From positions 558,001-622,000 of the forward strand of contig JBLDXI010000043.1 of the NCBI GenBank assembly GCA_047495785.1: DNA of 64,000 nucleotides, read 5' to 3'. A model generated the notes under the pieces. The model was not told the DNA's origin. It saw only the letters and a list, made by a program, of their open reading frames with translations, and did no database searches. This DNA is from Lepidodermella squamata. Lineage: Eukaryota > Gastrotricha. Positions 56,133 to 64,000 of the stretch are shown in pieces (position 1 is the first letter of the stretch; each line of letters opens with the position of its first letter). A program made the position numbers and the translations under genes.

Positions 56133-57696
56133 ATCGCTGCGCAAGGTTATTTGCCACCTTTTGCCTTCAACCTTCTGAATCTTTCCTTCTGCTTCTTCTT
56201 CTGGACTTCTCTTCGAATCGACTCGGCATGAAACAAATTAGGCGACTTGATCATACCTGATGCGTTCACGTAATCTATTTTTGTGTCTGTCTCATCGATC
56301 TCCTTGTTTATTATCAGTTATTTCAACAAATCATTGTAAATCATTTAAAAATAAAACAACGGGCACGACGGTATTCAACACCAGACTTTTTGTTATATAC
56401 TGCTATTCCGGGTGTTAAAAACTGCATTCATTGAGGGATCATATGGAGAAGCTCCAGCGCGTCCTTGGCAACCGCGCGCACACACACAGAAAAAAAAACA
56501 AACAAGTGGGTTGCCAGTTTTCCAGTTTTCACGTCTGTTATTTTGCTCCAAATCTGTCGTTGCTTAGTTACCATTCATTCCAAAGTAAACAGTACTATCA
56601 ATTAGTCCTATTTCCATAGGCGATCGTCACCTGAGCCCGTGGTTTGATTTCACGCTTCAATGGCCTCAACCACGTGCCCAGGTCATCGTTTAAAGAAAGC
56701 CACCCCTTGCTACCAAGGAGACAAAATTAGGCCGTCAATTCACCTGGTTTATTTGCCGTTCTAGCCGAGATACCGCACTAAACGCTCATATCCATGCTGA
56801 AAAATCCCTAAATGACAAACAACAAATAAAGAAGCGATTTGAATTAAGAAAAGAAGAAAATACGATGTCCTCACTCTGACTCACTAGAGTACGGCGCATC
56901 TTTCCACTCTTCTCGTGAATAGCAGGGAGCATTACAGATTACAGACTTTCCGGACTTTGAACATACCGGATGTGCTAACGAAGCGGAAAATTTACGAGCT
57001 GTGAGCTATTACTATTATTCATCTCATCATCCGTGAAGTCGCCATTTAAGTACTTAATTCAACATATCAAAAAGCCAGCATTTTCTCATTTTTTCAGCAA
57101 TCCTTGCGTATTGTGTATCTAGTGGGCGAATTGCTCACTTGAGTGATCAGTAAAAAAACTGCAGTTAGCAAAATATCAGATTTTTTTGTTCGTCCGTCGA
57201 GATTTCAGCCTGCTCTCAACTGATACTGTGGTGACGGCACGTGTGAAAATCGACATCATATCGTCTTAGAATAGAAAAAACGGCGGTGTCAAGAGCGGTC
57301 ACTCTCGATTTGCTGCAATATTAGGCGTAAAAACAAACGCATTTGTGCTGCTACTGCAACTGAAGAAGCGGCATCAGGCACATCGCACTGGCGCGTCTCG
57401 AGTGCACCGCATCGCATCGCAGATAATAATACAAGGCGTGTTTTTTCTGTCTTAATACTACTACGACTTGTGGCTGGGTTGCTGGCTGGTCGCTGGTCGG
57501 TAAACACACCATCACGGCTGGTTGTTGAAACAGAGGCTAGGCGGGTGGTCAGCTCGAATTTCACTGTTTTTTATTACTACCAATTACAACCTGCCATATC
57601 GCACCGTCCTTTGTTCTAACCGGTCTCTTGTCTCTTTATGCAACATCGCCGTATCTGGGCGTTTCCAAGGCTAGAACGAAACCCGTTGAAAGCGCC
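56133..57696. other. Intergenic, about 1.5 kb, no gene seen
   Basis: It contains the NW4 3' UTR (poly(A) signal 56350-56355) and then spacer upstream of the single-exon membrane protein. No supported gene. Confidence 0.45.
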
Positions 57697-58740
57697 ATGC
57701 AGTTGATACCAGCATTGCTACTTGTGCTTCTTCTTCCGATCGAAGCGGCAATCGCTGCCACAGCCGAAGCGTGGTTGCTATCCAGTTCAGATTCCGCCCT
57801 AATCAATTTCGGATCCGATCAAGATCAGCGACTCTGTAACGGCGTTTTCGCAATTTCAGCATTTCGCACTAAGGAATTCAGGCCTAACCCTGAGACACAG
57901 CCATGTCACGCTGCATTCGTCAATCCTAACAACCGTCCCGAGTTATCACTCGCTGTTTTAGTCACCCCGCAATCGGAAGAAGAATCAGACGAAGCTTGGC
58001 GGGTTGAAATCGCCGGTGTGCGGGCGTCAAACCCGCAGGCATCACCTGTGCCACTTTTCGACTCGGATGACATTGACGATATCAAATCGTCTCAATTCAT
58101 CTCACTTTTACCTGTTTCTTTAGTCTCACCCGCAACTCTAGCTGTTAAGATCGAACAATCTGAGCGGAAAGGCTTGTCAAATTTCGATTATTCAATCAGT
58201 ATAATCGCCCAAATTGATCAGGACGGAAATTGCCCGCAAGATATGCCAAACGTTTTCGACCACTGCCCCGAGTTAGGTCTATGCCTGCCCGAGGCCTTGC
58301 TCTACGCGGCGATGTGGAACGGCTCGGCATCTCTGGCTGACTTCTGCCGAACTCCGCCGAAAGAACACATCCTAACAGCGATTATACCAATGTCGAACGA
58401 CGCGATTTGCAGTTTGGTCACTCTGATCCTCTACGCTGTAGTTGGATTGCTCACTGTTGCGATTGGGTTGAGAGTGGTCCGTCTTTCGAGATGTGTTTTT
58501 ACGAAAATTATGACGGTGAAATCTCAACCGAACAGCCGGAGGATGTCGCGGCAGAACTCGATACCTCAACAATTGATGGAAGACGTGGCGGCAAAGGTTG
58601 TCAGTCTCAAGAGCGTAGTCGCTACGTTGACGCACCGGAAAGTGGAACCGGAACCTGTCAATGATGCAGAACCTGAAGCCGAATTGCCTAACGATGACGG
58701 TGATGAGGATCACGCAGGAGAGGAAGAGGAAGATGAGTAA
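57697..58740 (+). CDS. Type I membrane protein with degenerate LDLa module, 347 aa
   Basis: Single exon; the first in-frame ATG is 57697. Signal peptide MQLIPALLLVLLLPIEAAIA, then a roughly 180-residue exposed region with two Cys. It ends in a beta-like stretch (SNFDYSISIIAQID) that could be CUB-like. Next is a degenerate LDL-receptor class A module (CPQDMPNVFDHC, then LCLPEALLYAAMWN ... DFC) that keeps four of six Cys and lost the acidic calcium ligands. One membrane segment follows (CSLVTLILYAVVGLLTVAIG, about 240-262), then a basic juxtamembrane part and a strongly acidic tail (EPEAELPNDDGDEDHAGEEE). AATAAA at 58844-58849. A receptor or co-receptor role is possible but not shown. Confidence 0.8.
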   Translation: MQLIPALLLVLLLPIEAAIAATAEAWLLSSSDSALINFGSDQDQRLCNGVFAISAFRTKEFRPNPETQPCHAAFVNPNNRPELSLAVLVTPQSEEESDEAWRVEIAGVRASNPQASPVPLFDSDDIDDIKSSQFISLLPVSLVSPATLAVKIEQSERKGLSNFDYSISIIAQIDQDGNCPQDMPNVFDHCPELGLCLPEALLYAAMWNGSASLADFCRTPPKEHILTAIIPMSNDAICSLVTLILYAVVGLLTVAIGLRVVRLSRCVFTKIMTVKSQPNSRRMSRQNSIPQQLMEDVAAKVVSLKSVVATLTHRKVEPEPVNDAEPEAELPNDDGDEDHAGEEEEDE

Positions 58741-60011
58741 GAAAACGGGTCAAGACTGCAATCAATCAACCAATCAATCAGCAGTACGCACCACACTTTT
58801 AGTTTATATAGAAGTACTCTCATGTTTGTACACACTGACATAAAATAAAAGCTGTGTTTTCTAAATGTTGCCTTTTTGCTACGACGATTGGCGATGATTT
58901 CACGCCAGATGATTTCAGAGAGACGGGAGAAAGCTGCCGTCGTGCACTTTGGTGCATCCAAAGTTTTTGTTGCGGATAGAAAAAACACACAGGCCGCATG
59001 TTTATCGCATTGTTATGCCTGCGCGCAGCAATCAATCGATCGCGCGCTCTTTTAACGTTAAACGCGAGCGAGCGCGCGACTGCTGCTGTGTCCCGCCGGC
59101 CCGCGCCAATTACCGGCGCCGCTGCTATGCTATGCTATCTATCCATCTGATGATGATGATGTCGATGATTGTGATGATGATGATGATGATGGCGATTGAT
59201 GTTACTTACTTATGAGGAGGACAACCATCGAAAGCGATCTGCCGAGAATTGCGGCCAGGCCCGCCTAAAATATGCGCCAGCCAATTAGCAGCGCTGGTTA
59301 GCAGACTGCTCGAGTTACCATACTCATCATCATCGTCGCCACAGCACTTGTCCTTATTTTTGCTCGCTGTAAATCACTCGCCATAAATAAAAACGTCTTG
59401 CCAAAAAATTGTCCGTCATTCCCGCGCACATACACACTGAGTCTTTCTATGCCCTGCGCCTTGTGTGACCTCCTAGCCTGCCCAAGTTCCCAATTTTCAA
59501 GTGCATCTAAAATAAGTTCAAGCCTTTGGTTAGCTTTCGCTTTTTCAAACTGACTCACTGTAAATTGCTTGCGCGAGACCTGTTAGAACAATCGCAATAA
59601 ATTCAATATCGTGAGAAATTTCCGGTTCCCGAGATTTCCCAACCCAAGAAATAACCTAATCTTGTCCTGCTTGGTGCTTAAGCCGTGTATAGTGCGGTAT
59701 TATAGTACGATAGCTCTTGCAATTTCAGCGTTTTTTGATAGCTCTTCGATAGCCTCGAGCATTGACAGATGCTAATTCTATTACTCCTTAGAACGAGCAC
59801 TTCAATTTCAAAACAGCAATTCCAGTATTACACTAATCAATTGCATTGGCAAACGCCTTCGTTATTTCTTATTTGATCAGCTCGACATTTTTTGCTTCTT
59901 GAGTCTTGAGCGAGAAAAGATGTCTACCGGAGTTGAGAGAATTCACCCTTTCCAGGATAAGCGATTCTAAGGCTACTAAGGGTTTTAAGGGTAAAAAGAA
60001 TAATTGCTTAT
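58741..60011. other. Intergenic, no gene supported
   Basis: 3' UTR of the preceding gene, a CGCG-rich patch at about 59035-59075, a GAT repeat, and AT-rich spacer up to the MITE. Confidence 0.4.
59149..59200. repeat. Imperfect (GAT)n repeat
   Basis: GAT/ATG triplets with a few interruptions. Non-coding. Confidence 0.8.
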
Positions 60012-60515
60012 CACTTTAACTGCCAAAAATAGACTGCGAGGTCCGATATTTGGGTCTAATTCCTGGGTCTGTCAAAAAGTCATTTTTTTCGGGTCAACGA
60101 TGCGTCGAGGGGCAAAATGCCTGACGGCAAAGTGTAGGCCATGACCTGGCAGTTCTTTTGACACCAAATTTGGGGCCAAAGACATCAAGGAACGCACAGA
60201 AATCAAACTTGAAAAACAGTGACATTTCGATTGTTGCGTCATAATCTGGGTCTAATAATTAGGTCCAATTCTTGGGTCTGATTTTTGGCTCTAATCCAAA
60301 ATTTCGACGTTATTTCACTGTCATTTTCAATGACCTGCTCAGACCTTGTGGCCCCGAATTCGGTGTCAAAAGAACCGCCAGGTCATGGCCTACACTTTGC
60401 CGTCAGGCATTTTGCCCCTCGACGCATCGTTGACCCGAAAAAAATGACTTTTTGACAGACCCAGGAATTAGACCCAAATATCGGACCTCGCAGTCTATTT
60501 TTGGCAGTTAAAGTG
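60012..60515. mobile_element. Palindromic MITE with 167-bp inverted arms
   Basis: Left arm about 60012-60178 and right arm about 60349-60515 are near-perfect reverse complements, both starting at CACTTTAACTGCC. TTAT flanks each end (60008-60011 and 60516-60519), a likely 4-bp target duplication (TTA-type sites are used by PIF/Harbinger-like elements). The 170-base core carries several GGGTCTAAT-like words. No coding capacity; a non-autonomous DNA element. Confidence 0.8.
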
Positions 60516-60687
60516 TTATTTTGTCTCAGTTTTTAGATCTTTTACAGAATTGCAGCAATGGATGCGAGTGTAATACTCTAGAGTTACTTAGTTACGGAAG
60601 CTGGGCGTTCCGGCTCCGGTAATCAACCAGCAGCAACTGATGGCGCCCACACGGCTTGAGGCGTCCATCGCCCGCTGTTAGCCCGAG

Positions 60688-63600
60688 ATGGCGGGCACGT
60701 TGCTGGAGAGCTCAGAACACGCCGCTCGCCTGCTCGCCAGCATCCTAGCAGCCGCGAACCGCACTCTCGCCGCGCGTCTCGAGGGCAACTACGGCACCGA
60801 TGACGATGACGACGGCGACCTGTGGAACGGCGACGCGGGCGGGGCGGGGCTCGGGCCGTGGGACCCCAGCCGGGCCATCCGATCAACGCAGCAGCCCGCC
60901 AGCAAAACCACCCGCCAGCACAAAAACCGGCCGATTTTCCCGCTCTCCACCGTCGTGCCGTCGCTATCTCAGGACCAGACCACATCGGATAGCGATAGAT
61001 CGTCGCCGTTTCTCGCCGTCATCACAGCGACAACGTTCGGCAACTCGACAGTGCCGAATAACGGAACTACGTCGACCAACGCGTCTTCACTCATCAATTT
61101 ACTAGTTTCGTCACTAGCAGATAACGCCAACGAGTTTGAAGTCGCGTACGAACCGCCATCTCTCGGGTCGAACGCCACGTTGACGCATATAATTGGGGCG
61201 GAGTTCGACCTGGAACTAGCAGCTCACGTCGGCATGTTGGCTCTGATAATGCTCATCGTCCTAGTCAATGTTTTCGCTGTGGTCACGTTGTCCTACGGCA
61301 TTCGAACTCCAGTTGCGCCTCTCACGATCTGGACCATGTTCTTCCTGCAGCAAAGCGGCGGGCGGGAGGCGAGGCGGCGAAGTTCGCTCGCAGCTGTTCA
61401 GCAACACCAGTCTCAGTTCAAGCGACGGCGTAGCAGTGCTTGGGACGACCCGCCACTGCCTCTACCTCTACCTGTAGTTCAAGAACAAGAGGAATTCGAT
61501 GCTGAAATTGCGCGGTCGACGATGAATGTCGCCCTGAGGGCGTCGAAAGCTGCTCAAAACATTCGAAGTCGTCGGTTAGCCGTCGCCAGTGCTACGAATG
61601 AGGAAATTCCAAAGTGAGTGTTGGATTTTTTCTGCTTTCAGGGTGAAATTTATATTTTTTCACATTAGTATGGACTGCTCGACTTTCCCGTTTCTGCTGA
61701 GCCTGGCGCTGAGCGATCTGTTCATAGGCGTCGTGATAGCCCCGCTGCAGTTCGAAACTTTCCGCCAGAACGGCGTCTGGAAGCTCGGCCCGGTGTGGTG
61801 CGACATGTGGCGGGCGGCGGACATTTTCTTCTGCACCTGCTCCGCCCTGCACACGGCCGTCATAGCTGTCGATCGGTGGTGGGCACTCTCAAAAAGTCAC
61901 TGTAAGTCAAGAATATCCGATTCCCTCTTTTCAAGGTGTTTTAGGCTTTATGTATCGAAGACAAATGGGCTTATTTATAGGAGTGATTCGTAAAACAAGC
62001 CTTTATCCGTTTGGTAGATCTCATCCCACTGCTTAACTTGAGAGCTGTGTACCAGCCATCATTGTTCTTGAGAACTTTACTGCAGAGTTGCTTTAGCCTG
62101 TCACCGACTTATTCAGCACTGGGATAATTTATGCAAAAGCCATTTTAAGCCCCAGATTTTCTTTCTTTAAAGATTCTTTGCGGATTGAAGTATTTTTCTC
62201 AATTTTATCTGCCTCTGATTCTGTCTTGTGAGGAATAGTGTTCCTATATTCCTCACAAGGATTCAGTGGGTTTCATCTTTCATCAAACACCAAATTAACA
62301 AAATCCACAAATACTATATCATAATCAATCAATAACCAGTTCACATACTACCCGCACAGAAAAAACTGGGTGGAAAGACGACATTTTTACATGTCAGAAT
62401 GTTACATGGAAACTCTGTTCATCTGGCTCCAGGGAACAAGCTGTAAATCTATTACATGGAACAATTGCGCGTTTACATGGAACATTACTAATACTGGTTC
62501 CACCCTTATTCCACCCTCATTCCACCCTAGTTACACCTACTACCACGGCCCTTTTCTAGTTTCTGTTTCCACCCGATTTCATGAAAAACGAGAAGTCCGT
62601 TAGAAGTTTTGTTTATTAAGCACATGCCTGATAAACACAAGTCGAAGACAGCTATAATCTGGAAGTCCAGGATAACAATTTAGACTTGAGCGCCAACATA
62701 AGCAACAGTCACACACCAGCACTTTGCAAATGGTCAATTCAAGAGCGCAAAAAGACGTTAAGAATTTTCGAAGAATATCCTGGTAAATGTTTACAAGATA
62801 GACTGACAATACGATAGAGAGAATAAGAAAATCGTAAGAAAACGCCATTTAACAGATTGACGAACAGATTCACAACATCCAGTTATCGTCGGCTTCGTCC
62901 CCTTGTTTTCTGCCTCTCCAGTCGCAATTTACCTCGAAAGCTCGCATCATCAGCTGCCTGCTTCTTGATCTCCCGAATTTCCGTAGTTGATAATTCAGGC
63001 TCGTCTGTTTGCGTAATTTTCGCATAGGTAGCTCTGTCACCTTTCGACACCATATGAAAGATCGGTCGGTCATCTGAAACGAGCCGGAAAGTTTTCTGTA
63101 CAAACATTCTCCGAGAAAAGTCACTTACCTTTGATGCCGTAACACCTTGAAATTTATGACAGATCTTCCCATTAGGAGTTAAACTGCTACCTAGGTCTTG
63201 CACAAATTAAACATGAATTCTAAAAAGAAAATTTATTGAAAATTACAATAGGAGAACACAAAAAATAATCATTTGAGACAAGTTAGATCAGATAGCAAAC
63301 AAGTTGTGAAAAAATCGTAGTGAATTGCGCCACGTGCAACTTATTTTGCCAAGTTCAAATTTTTGAATCTAACGGACCTCGGCGTGGTGTGACTTGCAAA
63401 CGGGCACGTTAATGCTCAGGCTTCAACAGGAGAACGCATGCTAAATTTGGTGGAATGCGAGGATGTAAAGACGACATTGTTCCATATTATTCCAAATTGT
63501 TTCACGTAAGCAAGACTTCGTGTATTCGCATGTAAAAACTGCGTAGTTACATGTAATTTTTTGGGTGTAATCTTTACAAAATTCCAGCTGGTTTTAATTT

Positions 63601-64000
63601 AACCTTTTTACATGTAAAGTCCTCACTTTACATCGTCGAATTTTTGCTCAATTCCATGTAACCTCTTGGAAGCGCGACATTATTCCAGGTAAAAACAACC
63701 GCCATCTACTTACATCCGCCATTACATGTCAAAATTGCGTCCTTACATGTAAAAATGTCGGATTTACAGCTAATGCCACCCAGTTTTTTCTGTGCGGGTA
63801 CAATTTGGATGCATTTTGTAACGCTGATGAACTTGGATCTCATTCGAGCATCTTTCTCGAGAAAAATTGCTTATAGCTAAAGTTAAGTTGGTCCTTGTAA
63901 CCTATGATTTTATCTTGATTCATGAGGATTTTTCTGATGTTTTTACAGCTCAGTTCAGATGGCGGAAGCGTACGAACATGCAGCGTACAATGCTGATATT
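60688..64000 (+). CDS. Biogenic-amine-type GPCR, 5' part (runs off the window)
   Basis: Exons 60688-61613, 61669-61901 and 63949 onward; an alternative acceptor ending at 61641 would add a few residues. A long N-terminus (about 185 residues, several Asn-X-Ser/Thr sites) precedes TM1 (ALIMLIVLVNVFAVVTLSYG). TM2 is FLLSLALSDLFIGVVIAPLQ with the conserved LSLALSD word. TM3 is WCDMWRAADIFFCTCSALHT, with the conserved Cys at its start and the Asp that binds amines. It ends in DRWWALSK, where most receptors have DRY. The third exon continues with a basic loop and the start of TM4 (QRTMLI). Odd: about 110 residues, rich in Arg, Ser, Pro and Gln, separate TM1 from TM2, where the first intracellular loop is usually 6-12. 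The ligand cannot be assigned. Confidence 0.85.
62351..63798. mobile_element. TIR element inside GPCR intron 2
   Basis: A 23-bp terminal repeat CCCGCACAGAAAAAACTGGG plus TGG (62351-62373) is matched exactly in reverse at 63776-63798. TA abuts both ends, consistent with a TA target duplication. Subterminal regions hold many TTACATG-type words in both orientations (for example 62387, 62401, 62454, 63542, 63610, 63743). The interior has a 106-codon minus-strand frame (62883-63203) that I cannot assign. No transposase is recognised, so it is probably non-autonomous. Confidence 0.8.

Noticed and set aside
62883-63203. DLGSS ... NGK word suggesting an FHA domain in the intronic element
   Set aside because: Only a few residues match; the rest of the domain is not there, so the resemblance is likely chance.
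1-64000. tRNA, rRNA, spliced-leader RNA and CRISPR signals
   Set aside because: I scanned by eye for box B words, rRNA-like blocks and spaced repeats and saw none that held up; a model-based search would be needed to be sure.

Overview
This window is a piece of a compact, intron-rich animal genome. Its protein-coding genes have short GT-AG introns (most 50-100 bases) and AATAAA signals close behind stop codons. Muscle myosin heavy chain, a high-affinity choline transporter, a biogenic-amine-type receptor and a tetraspanin mark a bilaterian with muscle and cholinergic neurons. Gene density, astacin-lineage secreted proteins and glycine-rich secreted proteins fit a small ecdysozoan (tardigrade- or nematode-like). 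I cannot fix the phylum from sequence alone.

Layout. 1-5.0 kb: two orphan genes, a terminal-inverted-repeat element with an 8-bp target duplication, and a broken ankyrin-repeat gene. 5.5-7.3 kb: an intronless choline transporter on the minus strand. 10-12 kb: a 5'-truncated non-LTR retrotransposon beside a second ankyrin gene. 12.6-21.6 kb: two tandem genes for secreted proteins with an astacin-like domain, an EGF-like domain, a CUB domain, a kringle-like domain and cysteine modules; a third paralogue lies at 46.0-49.1 kb. 22.8-24.0 kb: a third ankyrin gene. 24.1-30.6 kb: two adjacent non-LTR elements. 31.5-33.5 kb: a tetraspanin (minus). 35.6-42.7 kb: sarcomeric myosin heavy chain. 44.3-45.2 kb: a secreted Gly/Ala/His-rich protein with a TATA box. 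50.4-56.1 kb: four genes of an Asn/Trp-rich, single-membrane-segment family that I do not recognise. 57.7-58.7 kb: a single-exon type I membrane protein with a degenerate LDL-receptor A module. 60.0-60.5 kb: a palindromic MITE. 60.7-64 kb: the 5' part of an aminergic GPCR whose second intron carries another inverted-repeat element.

Two systems stand out. (1) All three astacin-like proteins have lost every zinc ligand and the catalytic glutamate, each by different substitutions, while keeping the surrounding fold signature. They look like secreted pseudoproteases with an unusual CUB plus kringle-like tail. (2) The Asn/Trp-rich cluster has a conserved gene structure in which the first coding exon is only ATG plus one G. 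The middle-sized copies show the mosaic signature of gene conversion, and two members carry a sixfold Trp-Val-Ala-Gln repeat. I read exon joins by eye from splice sites, frame and paralogue comparison. No alignment or database search was run.
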